Shown one piece after another: positions 56,510 to 64,000 of a DNA stretch of 64,000 nt. The number at the start of each line of letters is the position of its first letter. Position 1 is the stretch's first letter. The stretch is from NCBI RefSeq assembly GCF_018604545.1, contig NZ_CP075896.1, positions 4,650,001-4,714,000 on the forward strand, read 5' to 3'. The position numbers and the translations under genes are program-made. This stretch comes from Streptomyces koelreuteriae. Lineage in GTDB: Bacteria; Actinomycetota; Actinomycetes; Streptomycetales; Streptomycetaceae. The notes beneath the pieces are model-generated. The model was not told where the DNA came from. It was given only the letters and a program-made list of their open reading frames with translations, and ran no database searches.

Positions 56510-57391
56510 ATGAACGAGCAGTCCACCACCGCCGCGACCCCGCCGGACCAGTACGTCCTCACGCTCTCCTGCCCGGACAGGAAGGGCATCGTGCACGCCG
56601 TGTCGAGCTACCTCTTCATGACCGGCTGCAACATCGAGGACAGCCAGCAGTTCGGCGACCACGACACGGGACTGTTCTTCATGCGCGTCCACTTCTCGGC
56701 GGATGCGCCGGTGTCCGTGGAGAAGCTGCGGGCCAGCTTCGCGGCGATCGGCGACTCCTTCCAGATGGAGTGGCAGATCAACCGGGGCGACCAGAAGATG
56801 CGCATCCTGCTGATGGTCAGCAAGTTCGGGCACTGCCTGAACGACCTGCTGTTCCGGGCGCGGACCGGGGCGCTGCCGGTGGAGATCGCCGGTGTGGTGT
56901 CCAACCACACGGACTTCGCCGAGCTGGTGGGCTCGTACGACATCCCCTTCCACCACATTCCGGTGACGAAGGACACGAAGTCCGAGGCGGAGGGGCGGCT
57001 GCTCGACATCGTGCGTGAGGAGGGTGTGGAGCTGGTCGTTCTCGCCCGGTACATGCAGGTGCTGTCGGACGATCTGTGCAAGGCGCTGTCCGGGCGGATC
57101 ATCAATATCCACCACTCGTTCCTGCCTAGCTTCAAGGGTGCGAAGCCGTATCACCAGGCTCATGCCCGGGGTGTGAAGTTGATCGGGGCGACGGCTCACT
57201 ATGTGACGGCTGATCTTGATGAGGGGCCGATCATCGAGCAGGAAGTCGAGCGGGTGGGGCATGACGTGACGCCTGAGGGGCTTGTCGCCATCGGGCGTGA
57301 TGTGGAGTGTCAGGCGTTGGCTCGGGCTGTGAAGTGGCATGCCGAGCGGCGGATTCTGCCCAATGGGCGGCGGACTGTGATTTTCGCCTGA
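56510..57391 (+). CDS. purU: Formyltetrahydrofolate deformylase
   Basis: A 293-residue enzyme that hydrolyses 10-formyl-THF to formate and THF, balancing one-carbon pools. An N-terminal ACT domain (about 10-90, YVLTLSCPDRKGIVHAVSSYLF) is followed by a formyltransferase domain with the catalytic Asn-His-Asp set in GVVSNHTDF, NIHHSFLPSFKGAKPYHQA and TADLDEGPIIEQ. The length is normal. It is probably monocistronic and is followed by an inverted copy of the dispersed repeat. Confidence 0.95.
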   Translation: MNEQSTTAATPPDQYVLTLSCPDRKGIVHAVSSYLFMTGCNIEDSQQFGDHDTGLFFMRVHFSADAPVSVEKLRASFAAIGDSFQMEWQINRGDQKMRILLMVSKFGHCLNDLLFRARTGALPVEIAGVVSNHTDFAELVGSYDIPFHHIPVTKDTKSEAEGRLLDIVREEGVELVVLARYMQVLSDDLCKALSGRIINIHHSFLPSFKGAKPYHQAHARGVKLIGATAHYVTADLDEGPIIEQEVERVGHDVTPEGLVAIGRDVECQALARAVKWHAERRILPNGRRTVIFA

Positions 57392-57440
57392 GAGTTCGGG
57401 TTGTCCCGTTTGGTGGCGGGTGCGGGCGAATCGTGGTTGT

Positions 57441-57461
57441 TCGCGCAGTTCCCCGCGCCCC
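57441..57461 (-). repeat. Dispersed intergenic repeat, copy 3 (inverted)
   Basis: The reverse complement of the 21-bp core lies between the convergent purU and anti-sigma genes, 9 bp before the anti-sigma stop codon. Confidence 0.8.
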
Positions 57462-57469
57462 TGGGTTAG

Positions 57470-58747
57470 TTACATCCGGCTCAGTGAGGCGGCTGCGAAG
57501 AGGACGTCTCTGATGGCCTCTCTGTCTCCCAGTTGGCCTGCTGCCGCTTCCTGTGGGGGTACGTGGCCTGCTGCCAGGCGGCAGAATTCGACGCCGTCCA
57601 GGGCTACGTGGGCCACCTCGTGTTCCGCGGAGCCCTTGGCGGCGGGGGAGTCGAGGGGGATCAGCCACTCGCCGCCGCCGAGGCCCTCGATCTCCAGGCG
57701 GAGGCTGCGGCCCGGTTCGCCGGCGGCCACGAGGTGGCGGTGGTGGGCGGGGGCCGCGAGGCCGGCCTGGCGGCGGTGGGCCAGGGCCGTCGGCAGCATG
57801 CGGGCCGCCAGGTCGATCATGCGGTGCAGATGGCGCGGCGAGGGCGGATCGTAGGGGTAGTCGACCGCGTCCGCGATGTCCTCGGCGTGCACCCAGCACT
57901 CGAAGGCCCGGTCGAGCATCGCGTCGTGCAGGGGCAGCGCGAAGTCGCCGTACGGTACGGGCATCTTCCCGGCGGTGCCGCCCGTGAAGGACACCGTGCG
58001 CACGAGGTTGTGGCTCTGTTCCCGCCAGGGCGCCCGCACGGACCGGGTGGGCGGGAAGTGGGAGGCCTCCCAGTACGCCTCGGTGCGAGCCGCCGGGGTC
58101 GGGTGCCGGGACGTGACGTCGCCCAGCGGGTCGTCCAGGCCCAGCGCGAGCGCGACGAGCCCGTCGACGCTGAGCAGATGCGCGATGACCCCGGCGACGG
58201 TCGTACGGCGGCTCGTGGACTCGTCGGCCCGGAACCAGCGCAGCCGTACCGGTGCGTGCCACTCGGCCTCGCCGAAGTCCTGGAGCAGGGCGTCCAGGCG
58301 CGCGGTCTCGGCGTCGTACGCGGCGGCCCAGTCCGGCACCGGGATGCGCGGCGGGCGGCGCTCCAGGCAGGTCTCCAGGACCCGGGTGCGCAGCGAGGGG
58401 TCCAGGTCGAGGCTCTCGGGCCGTTGCAGCAGCCCGACCGCCTCGCGCAGCCGCCGTGCCTCGTCGGCGCAGCTCCCGCACTCGCCGAGGTGCTCCTCGA
58501 CGGCCACGGCCTCCTCGGCCGAGCAGGCGGCCAGCGCCCAGGCGCCGAGCAGGGCCTTCAGCACGGGGTGCTCCAGCACGGGCCGTACGGGAGGGGGCGT
58601 CGGGTCGCCGAGGTCCGCCAGGGCGGGCAGCGGCAGCCCGCTGTCCTCGACGGAGGCCCGGGGCGGCGGGATCCGCGGCGGCTTCCCCGGCTCCGGCTCG
58701 GGCCCGTCCGGCTCGCCCGGGCCCGAGGGGATCTCCGACCCGCTCAC
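57470..58747 (-). CDS. zf-HC2 anti-sigma factor fused to a maleylpyruvate isomerase-like domain
   Basis: A 425-residue protein. After a Pro-rich start, the zinc-binding anti-sigma domain occupies about residues 60-105 with the HxxxCxxC motif in EEHLGECGSC. The rest is a DinB/MDMPI-like domain (DWAAAYDAETARLDALLQDF, TVAGVIAHLLSVDGLVALALGL, DRAFECWVHAEDIADAV) and a C-terminal domain. It overlaps the sigma-factor gene by 4 bp (GTGA) and is predicted to hold that sigma factor inactive. A redox- or thiol-responsive release is possible given the zinc site and the mycothiol-type domain. Confidence 0.88.
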   Translation of the reverse strand: MSGSEIPSGPGEPDGPEPEPGKPPRIPPPRASVEDSGLPLPALADLGDPTPPPVRPVLEHPVLKALLGAWALAACSAEEAVAVEEHLGECGSCADEARRLREAVGLLQRPESLDLDPSLRTRVLETCLERRPPRIPVPDWAAAYDAETARLDALLQDFGEAEWHAPVRLRWFRADESTSRRTTVAGVIAHLLSVDGLVALALGLDDPLGDVTSRHPTPAARTEAYWEASHFPPTRSVRAPWREQSHNLVRTVSFTGGTAGKMPVPYGDFALPLHDAMLDRAFECWVHAEDIADAVDYPYDPPSPRHLHRMIDLAARMLPTALAHRRQAGLAAPAHHRHLVAAGEPGRSLRLEIEGLGGGEWLIPLDSPAAKGSAEHEVAHVALDGVEFCRLAAGHVPPQEAAAGQLGDREAIRDVLFAAASLSRM

Positions 58748-59325
58748 ACCGCACCCCCGTGCCCGGGCGGTGCGCCGGGTGGCTCGGTCTCGTGGGCGGT
58801 TGACAGGAGCTGAAGGCCGAGGCGCAGTCGGCGGCGGGCCTCGTCCTCGGTGATGCCGAGGTCGGTGGCGGTCTGGCGGTAGTCGCGGCGCTGGAAGTAG
58901 GCCCGCTCCAGGGCCGAGCGCAGCGGGACCGGCATGGACTGGACGATGTAGTCGGCGCGGGCGGCGACCGAGGCGCGGCGCACCCGGTGCTCCAGCTCCT
59001 CCGCGGTGCCGGAGCCGTCGCGGGCGAGGGCGGCGGTCTCGGTGGCGCGCAGGCGCTGTACGGCCAGGCGGTGGGTCAGGGTGGCGACCCAGGTGCGCAG
59101 CGGGCCCTGCCGGGGGTCGTAGGTGTCCGGGTGTTCCCAGACGTGGACGAAGACCTCGCGGGTGATGCCGTCGGCCGCGCGTTCGTCGCCGAGGACGCGG
59201 TGGGCGAGGCCGTGCACGAGGGAGGCGAACCGGTCGTAGAGCTCGCCCAGGGCGGCGGCCTCACCGCGGGCGAGCCGCTGCTGCATCTTGCGGTCCCAGC
59301 GGGGCGGTACGTCCTTTTTCGCCAT
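58744..59325 (-). CDS. ECF-type RNA polymerase sigma factor
   Basis: A 193-residue group 4 sigma factor. Region 2 is in ALGELYDRFASLVHGLAHRVLGDERAADGITREVFVHVWEH (about 24-64) with TWVATLTHRLAVQRLR (2.4). Region 4 is in MPVPLRSALERAYFQRRDYRQTATDLGITEDEARRRLRLGLQLL (about 130-173). It directs RNA polymerase to a specific promoter set and is paired with the overlapping anti-sigma gene. Autoregulation from its own promoter in the 328-bp upstream gap is expected but no consensus was identified. Confidence 0.92.
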   Translation of the reverse strand: MAKKDVPPRWDRKMQQRLARGEAAALGELYDRFASLVHGLAHRVLGDERAADGITREVFVHVWEHPDTYDPRQGPLRTWVATLTHRLAVQRLRATETAALARDGSGTAEELEHRVRRASVAARADYIVQSMPVPLRSALERAYFQRRDYRQTATDLGITEDEARRRLRLGLQLLSTAHETEPPGAPPGHGGAV

Positions 59326-59653
59326 GCGGCCCCCTCACCCCCCTGCTCGTGTCCCGCGCCCGTGCCCTGTCCAGCCTGTGCCTGATGTCTCCTCGAATGT
59401 AGTCGGCACGTCCGGTAGCGCACGCCCCTTTGTGGCAATGTGCGCCCCCTGGGCGGCCGTAGGTGGTAGAGGCGTCTACCCTTCCGGCGTCCGATCAGGC
59501 GTGACTGAAGGGGATCGAACAGGATCGAAGTCGACCAAATCAAGCCTGATTCGACGGGGATCCGTTTTTCGGGTTGTGTTTCAGGGAACGGCCGCTGGGC
59601 AGCCGCGCTGCAAGGAAGCGTAGGGACTGCTTCCGTTTTGGCGATCGAAGGGC
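59326..59653. other. 328-bp divergent intergenic region with inverted repeats
   Basis: This gap separates the sigma-factor and STAS genes. It contains GGTAGA-GGCG-TCTACC (59465-59480), a direct GGATCGAA repeat near 59510-59530, and a small hairpin GGAAGC-9 nt-GCTTCC (59614-59634) followed by GTTTTGG, 20 bp before the STAS start. No gene was seen. It must hold promoters for both directions. Confidence 0.5.
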
Positions 59654-60034
59654 GTGGTGGTGACCTTCAAAGTGACCGGCGGTGAGCACGGCGAATGGTC
59701 CGTGCTCCAGGTGTCCGGCGAACTGGATCTGGTGACCTCGCCGGTGCTGCGTCAGCGTGTGCACGACGTAGTGGCCGAGGGGCACCACTGTCTTGTCCTC
59801 GACCTGTCCGAGGTGTTCTTCTGCGATTCCAGCGGCGTCGGCGTGCTCATCGCCGCCCGTCGTCTGATCCGCTCCTGCCAGGGCCGGCTGCGGCTGGTGC
59901 TGCCCGCCCGGGGCGCGGCCGACGGGTCCCATGTCAACCGGGTCCTCGGCGCGCTGGGCGTACGCAGGCTGTTCGACGTGTACGGCGATGTGGACGCGGC
60001 CCTGGGTGACGAGGGCGAACCCCTGTCCGCGTGA
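59654..60034 (+). CDS. STAS-domain anti-sigma factor antagonist (BldG/RsbV-like)
   Basis: A 126-residue single STAS domain. The phosphorylatable serine is in FFCDSSGVGVLIAARR (about 56-71). The core strands VLQVSGELDLVTSPVLRQRV and LVLDLSEVFF are typical of SpoIIAA/RsbV/BldG proteins, which release sigma factors by binding HATPase anti-sigma kinases when unphosphorylated. No such kinase is encoded nearby. It begins with three consecutive GTG codons. GAAGGG best fits the third (59660). Confidence 0.9.
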   Translation: MVVTFKVTGGEHGEWSVLQVSGELDLVTSPVLRQRVHDVVAEGHHCLVLDLSEVFFCDSSGVGVLIAARRLIRSCQGRLRLVLPARGAADGSHVNRVLGALGVRRLFDVYGDVDAALGDEGEPLSA

Positions 60035-60202
60035 GGGGCCGATCACGCACGGTAGGGCGAGTGTTGCCGTTCTGACACGCCGTTGTCCCGGAATTCCCCC
60101 GGTCTTGGCGCAAGTGACGTTTTCCCGCGCCCGAACGGCCCCTGCCGTCGTACGCTCCGAGCGAGACGCACCCCACCTGACGTAAGGCGGCCTGAAAGAG
60201 AC

Positions 60203-60715
60203 ATGGTCAGCAGCGAGTACGAGCGCAGGATCGCCGCCCGGTTCGCCATCTTCGACCAGGACGGCAACGGCTACATCGACCGCGAGGACTTCTACGGGGC
60301 GGCCAAGGCGCTGCTCGGGGAGTTCGCCGTAGCGGCCCGGTCCGACAAGGGCCAGGCGCTGTACGGCGGCGCGGAGGCGTTCTGGCAGGGCATGGCGGGC
60401 ATCGCGGACCGCGACGGCGACCAGCGCATCACGCGCGAGGAGTTCGTGGGCGGCGCGGTCAAGCGCCTGCGCGACAACCCCGACCGCTTCGCCGAGATCG
60501 CGCGCCCCTTCCTGCACGCGGCCCTGGACATCGCCGACACGGACGGCGACGGCGCGGCCACCCTCGAGGAAGTGACCCGCGTCCTCACCTGCCTCGGCGC
60601 CCCCGAGGACGTCGCCCACAGAGCCGCCGGCGCGCTCGACGCGGACGAGGACGGCAAGGTCGCCGAGACCGAGGTCGTACCGGCCTTCGCGCGGTACTTC
60701 ACGGTGCCGGAGTAG
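60203..60715 (+). CDS. EF-hand calcium-binding protein, calerythrin-like
   Basis: A 170-residue protein with four EF-hand loops: DQDGNGYIDRED (about 18), DRDGDQRITREE (about 69), DTDGDGAATLEE (about 113) and DADEDGKVAETE (about 147). The first three have full acidic loop positions, with Glu or Asp at position 12. The fourth ends in Glu but begins a less standard loop. This matches the Streptomyces Cab/calerythrin family of sarcoplasmic-type Ca2+ buffers or sensors. ATG 60203 gives the usual short helix before loop 1. Confidence 0.93.
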   Translation: MVSSEYERRIAARFAIFDQDGNGYIDREDFYGAAKALLGEFAVAARSDKGQALYGGAEAFWQGMAGIADRDGDQRITREEFVGGAVKRLRDNPDRFAEIARPFLHAALDIADTDGDGAATLEEVTRVLTCLGAPEDVAHRAAGALDADEDGKVAETEVVPAFARYFTVPE

Positions 60716-60820
60716 AGCGACTGGCTCGGGCGGCGGCGTCGGCCCGGGCGGTGCCCAGGCCCCGGGCGGCGCCGCCCGCCCGGGCCCGCCCGCATGCCCG
60801 CGCCGCTCGCCCGAGTCGTG

Positions 60821-62323
60821 TCACTCGCCTGAGTAGCGCTCCCGCAGCTTGTACTTGAGCACCTTCCGCAACGTCTCCCCCCGCGGAAGCGCGTCCACCA
60901 CCTCCAGTCGCTCCGGCAGCTTGTGCACGGACAGGCCCTCGGCGCGCAGATGCGCTGTCACCGCGTCGAGGGTCAGCACCTCGGCCCCCGGCGGCTGTTC
61001 CACCACCGCGCACACCAGCTCTCCGCGTGCCGCGTCCGGTAGGCCGATCACCGCCACGTCTCCGACCGAAGGGTGCCGGTGCAGGAGGTCCTCGATCTCC
61101 TGGGCCGAGATGTTCTCGCCCTTGCGGATGATGACGTCCTTGAGGCGGCCGGTGAGGACCAGGTGGCCGGTCTCCGTGACGTGGCCGAGGTCGCCGGTGC
61201 GCAGGAAGCCGTCGGGGTCGAAGGCCTCCGCCGTCTGCCCCGTGTTCAGGTAGCCCCGGCACACCGCCTCCCCGCGCAACCGCACCTCCCCGTCCACGAT
61301 CCGTATCTCCATGCCCTCCGGCGGTCGTCCCTCGGTCGTCGCCAGCAGCTCGGGGGTGTCGTCCGGGGCCCCCATGGTGATCATCGGTACCTCGGTCATG
61401 CCGTAGCCGTGGGTGAGCTGTACGCCCATCTCGCGGATCACCGAGTGGTAGAGCTCCGGCGGCTTCGGGGCGCCGCCGCCCGCCAGGAGTCGTAGCGTCG
61501 GGATCACGGGGGTTCCCGGCTGCTTTCGCTGCTCCGTCAGGAACATCGAGTAGAACGCCGTGGAGCCGCCCGCCATGGTCACCCCGTGTCGGCGGTAGGA
61601 CTCCAGCGCGTCCGGCAGCGCGAACTGTTCGAACAGGACGGCCGGGAAGCCGTACAGCAGCAGCATCACCGTGTAGTCGGGCCCGCCGATATGGGCGTAC
61701 GGGAAGGCGATCGACCCCACGTCGTCCCCGGAGGGCCGCAGCGCGTGTGCGAGGCAGGAGCCGCCCGCGATCAGGGAACGGTCCGTGTGCAGCACGCCCT
61801 TGGGGTCGGAGGTCGTGCCGGACGTCCAGTAGATCCAGCGGACCGCGGTGCCGTCGGAGGGCGGGGGAGGCAGGATCGCGGGGTCGCCGTCGGGCAGGTC
61901 GGCGTACGCCTCGAAGACGCCCTTCGCGCCCAGCCGCCGGGCCATCTCCCCGTGGTCGAAGCCGCGCCACACGCCCGGCACCGCGAAGAACTCCGCCCTC
62001 GACTCGCGCAGCGCGAAGCCCACCTCGCGGTCCCGGTAGAAGGGGATCACCGGCGTCTGCACGGCCCCGAGACGGGCCAGCGCGAAGGACAGCAGGGCCG
62101 TCTCCATCCGGGTGGGCAGCTGCCAGGCGACCACCGTGCCGGGGCGGACGCCCATGCCGTACAGCCCGGCCGCCACCCGTTCGGCCCGCGTGTGAAGTCC
62201 TCCGAAGGTCAGCGCGCGGTCGTCCGCCAGGAAGAGGGGCCGGTCCGGGGTGAGGGCGGCGCGGCGGGTGACCAGCTCCCACAGGGTGCGGGACGAACTC
62301 AGGTCGTGCGGGGTCTCGTTCAC
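60821..62323 (-). CDS. AMP-dependent acyl-CoA synthetase
   Basis: A 500-residue ANL-superfamily ligase: P-loop IYWTSGTTSDPKGVLHT (about 160-176), A5 segment THGYGMTEVPMITMG, adenylate hinge RTGDLGHVTETGHLVLTGRLKDVIIRKGENISAQEIEDLL, and catalytic lysine in LPRGETLRKVLKYKLRERY. It activates a carboxylic acid to CoA ester. GTG 62323 is preceded by a G-rich ribosome-binding site. It is divergent from the amidohydrolase/acyl-CoA dehydrogenase pair and probably shares operators with it. Confidence 0.9.
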   Translation of the reverse strand: MNETPHDLSSSRTLWELVTRRAALTPDRPLFLADDRALTFGGLHTRAERVAAGLYGMGVRPGTVVAWQLPTRMETALLSFALARLGAVQTPVIPFYRDREVGFALRESRAEFFAVPGVWRGFDHGEMARRLGAKGVFEAYADLPDGDPAILPPPPSDGTAVRWIYWTSGTTSDPKGVLHTDRSLIAGGSCLAHALRPSGDDVGSIAFPYAHIGGPDYTVMLLLYGFPAVLFEQFALPDALESYRRHGVTMAGGSTAFYSMFLTEQRKQPGTPVIPTLRLLAGGGAPKPPELYHSVIREMGVQLTHGYGMTEVPMITMGAPDDTPELLATTEGRPPEGMEIRIVDGEVRLRGEAVCRGYLNTGQTAEAFDPDGFLRTGDLGHVTETGHLVLTGRLKDVIIRKGENISAQEIEDLLHRHPSVGDVAVIGLPDAARGELVCAVVEQPPGAEVLTLDAVTAHLRAEGLSVHKLPERLEVVDALPRGETLRKVLKYKLRERYSGE

Positions 62324-62344
62324 GGCTGCCCCCTGCCTGCTTGG

Positions 62345-62386
62345 CTGACGGGTCGTCAGGTGGGATGCTAACTGACGCTGCATCAG
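62345..62386. promoter_or_regulatory. Two 15-bp CTGAC..GTCAG-type operators in the divergent promoter
   Basis: CTGACGGGTCGTCAG (62345-62359, perfect arms) and CTGACGCTGCATCAG (62372-62386, outer four bases paired) start 27 bp apart, in the 91-bp gap between the CoA ligase and amidohydrolase genes. GCATCAGT follows as a further half-site. This is typical of a TetR-family operator controlling both directions. Confidence 0.55.
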
Positions 62387-62414
62387 ATAAGCATCAGTCC
62401 GGCGGAGGGGACCC

Positions 62415-63617
62415 ATGGAGCGCGCGACCGAACTGCCCCGCATCATCAGCGTCGACGACCACGTGATCGAGCCCGCCCACCTCTTCGAGACGTGGCTGCC
62501 GGCCAAGTACCGCGATCGCGGCCCCCGGCCCCTGACCGCGGGCATCGGTGAACTCGCCTACATCGCGGGCAAGTACCGCATCACCATGGACCCGGACGGC
62601 CCGCCCACCGACTGGTGGATCTACGAGGACCTGAAGTTCCCGTACAAGCGCAACATCGCCGCCGTCGGCTTCGACCGCGACGAGATGACCCTGGAGGGCA
62701 TCACCAGGGAGGAGATGCGGCGCGGCTGCTGGGACCCGAAGGCCCGCCTGGAGGACATGGACCTCAACCATGTCGAGGCGTCCCTCTGCTTCCCGTCCTT
62801 CCCGCGCTTCTGCGGCCAGACCTTCGCCGAGGCGCACGACAAGGAGGTCGCCCTGGCCTGTGTGCGCGCCTACAACGACTGGATGGTCGAGGAGTGGTGC
62901 GGGGACAGCGGTGGGCGGCTCATCCCGCTCTGCCTGATCCCGCTGTGGGACGTCGAACTGGCCGTCGCGGAGATCCGGCGCAACGCCGCGCGCGGAGTGC
63001 GGGCGGTGACCTTCTCCGAGATTCCCACCCATCTCGGGCTGCCGTCCATCCACTCCGGCTACTGGGACCCGTTCTTCGCGGTCTGCCAGGAGACCGGGAC
63101 CGTCGTGAACATGCACATCGGGTCCTCGTCCCAGATGCCCGCCGCCTCCCCCGACGCCCCGCCCGCCGTCCAGGCCTCGCTCAGCTTCAACAACGCGATG
63201 GCCTCGATGATGGACTTCCTCTTCAGCGGGGTCCTGGTGCGGTACCCGCGCCTCAAACTCGCCTATTCCGAGGGCCAGATGGGCTGGATCCCCTACGCCC
63301 TGGAACGCGCCGACGACGTCTGGGAGGAGCACCGCGCCTGGGGCGGCGTCCGCGACACGATCCCCGAGCCGCCGTCCACGTACTACTACCGGCAGATCTA
63401 CTGCTGCTTCTTCCGCGACAAGCACGGGGTCGCCTCGCTCGACGTCGTAGGCCGCGACAACGCCACCTTCGAGACCGACTACCCGCACGTCGACTCGACC
63501 TTCCCGCACACCAAGGAAGTCGCCCTCGACCACGTCAAGGGCCTCGACGACGAGACGGTCTACAAGCTGATGCGCGGCAACGCGATCCGCATGCTCGACC
63601 TGGATCTCGACAAGTAG
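62415..63617 (+). CDS. Amidohydrolase 2 family metal-dependent hydrolase/decarboxylase
   Basis: A 400-residue TIM-barrel protein of the amidohydrolase_2 (ACMSD-like) family. The N-terminal metal motif is SVDDHVIEPAHLFETW (D-D-H-x-x-E form). A second ligand set includes NMHIGSSSQM, and the terminal Asp is in FETDYPHVDSTFPHT. Such proteins in actinobacteria decarboxylate or hydrolyse aromatic or terpenoid acyl intermediates. The substrate is unknown. The stop is immediately followed by the ATG of the acyl-CoA dehydrogenase gene, so they are co-expressed. Confidence 0.9.
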   Translation: MERATELPRIISVDDHVIEPAHLFETWLPAKYRDRGPRPLTAGIGELAYIAGKYRITMDPDGPPTDWWIYEDLKFPYKRNIAAVGFDRDEMTLEGITREEMRRGCWDPKARLEDMDLNHVEASLCFPSFPRFCGQTFAEAHDKEVALACVRAYNDWMVEEWCGDSGGRLIPLCLIPLWDVELAVAEIRRNAARGVRAVTFSEIPTHLGLPSIHSGYWDPFFAVCQETGTVVNMHIGSSSQMPAASPDAPPAVQASLSFNNAMASMMDFLFSGVLVRYPRLKLAYSEGQMGWIPYALERADDVWEEHRAWGGVRDTIPEPPSTYYYRQIYCCFFRDKHGVASLDVVGRDNATFETDYPHVDSTFPHTKEVALDHVKGLDDETVYKLMRGNAIRMLDLDLDK

Positions 63618-64000
63618 ATGGACCTCACGTACACCCCGGATGAGGAGGACTTCCGGGCCCGCCTGCGGGAGTGGCTCGGCACGGCGCTGCCCACGCTGCC
63701 GCCCAAGCCGTCTCCCGACGACTGGCCCGCCCGCCGCGCCTACGACCTCGGCTGGCAGCGCAGGCTCCACGACGCCGGATACGCCGACGTCCACTGGGAC
63801 GCCTCCCCGACCACCCGGCTCATCTTCCTGGAGGAGACCGAGAAGGCCGGCGCGCCCTATGTGGGCGCCAACTTCGTGGGGCTGCTGCACGCCGGCCCGA
63901 CCATCGCCGCCGAGGGCACGGACGGGCAGCGGGCGCGCTGGCTGCCGCCGATCCTGCGCGGCGAGGAGGTCTGGTGCCAGGGCTTCAGCGAACCGGAGGC
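63618..64000 (+). CDS. Acyl-CoA dehydrogenase (3' truncated by window edge)
   Basis: The first 127 codons of an acyl-CoA dehydrogenase: MDLTYTPDEEDFRARLREWL, the helical N-terminal domain with LIFLEETEKAGAPYVGANFVG, and the start of the FAD/substrate segment WCQGFSEPEA, where the usual TEP is SEP. The frame is open to the window end. It directly abuts the amidohydrolase stop (TAG then ATG), indicating one operon for oxidation of an unidentified acyl-CoA. Confidence 0.9.
   Translation, partial: MDLTYTPDEEDFRARLREWLGTALPTLPPKPSPDDWPARRAYDLGWQRRLHDAGYADVHWDASPTTRLIFLEETEKAGAPYVGANFVGLLHAGPTIAAEGTDGQRARWLPPILRGEEVWCQGFSEPE

Overview
This is a high-GC actinobacterial chromosome segment, almost certainly from a Streptomyces. 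The evidence is strong G/C third-position bias, many GTG starts, frequent 4-bp start/stop overlaps, likely leaderless transcripts, a cellulose-responsive CebR box, a DmdR/DtxR-type iron regulator, an SCO4402-family protein, a calerythrin-like EF-hand protein, and a dispersed GGGGCGCGGGGAACTGCGCG intergenic repeat. Gene content and order resemble the conserved core of Streptomyces chromosomes (serC, pdxH, citrate synthase, dmdR, purU, ECF sigma/anti-sigma). No rRNA, tRNA, transposase, integrase or CRISPR array was seen.

Layout. 1-9.3 kb: MFS exporter fragment, Uma2-type nuclease, divergent GNAT and 2'-5' RNA ligase genes, a 29-codon membrane peptide, an aldo/keto reductase behind a MerR-type promoter, a nucleotidyltransferase, an SGNH hydrolase, a secreted propeller protein, and a TetR gene divergent from a DrrAB-like ABC exporter. 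9.4-16.2 kb: cell-surface and secreted functions, comprising a GH5-CBM2 cellulase under a CebR box, a Pro-rich membrane protein coupled to a polysaccharide deacetylase/GT2 fusion, a small secreted protein and a secreted TAP-like peptidase. 16.2-22.7 kb: SerC, an FAD/Fe-S oxidase, a FemX-like peptidoglycan bridge enzyme and a DMT transporter. 22.9-28.5 kb: accessory-looking DNA with a SUMF1-like/GNAT/phosphotransferase operon, a PPOX protein, and a divergent locus holding a PrimPol-like protein, a small zinc-ribbon protein, a DUF6879-like protein and an Scr1-type XRE regulator.

28.6-38.8 kb is one long, tightly coupled operon for acyl-CoA catabolism: TIGR03084-type protein, AtuA-like protein, carboxyltransferase, biotin carboxylase, acyl-CoA dehydrogenase, CoA ligase, enoyl-CoA hydratase and a TetR regulator. 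A perfect CAAGCATGCTTG palindrome lies upstream. A CoA ligase divergent from an amidohydrolase and a second acyl-CoA dehydrogenase (60.8-64 kb) suggests a further carboxylic-acid pathway. 38.8-45.7 kb: a zinc-ribbon protein, PdxH, citrate synthase, a HIT protein preceded by a short leader ORF and terminator-like hairpin, a PAS protein, a SIS protein and DmdR. 46.3-60.8 kb: an alpha/beta-hydrolase-fold protein with Ala at the nucleophile position and a His/Asp-rich insert, an ABC exporter, a degenerate PrimPol-like protein, a TPR-type regulator, a repeat-rich membrane protein with TQYIPP-like motifs, a LivK-type lipoprotein, an SCO4402-family protein, PurU, an ECF sigma/zf-HC2 anti-sigma pair, a STAS protein and an EF-hand protein.

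All assignments come from reading the sequence and recalling families. No database search was run.
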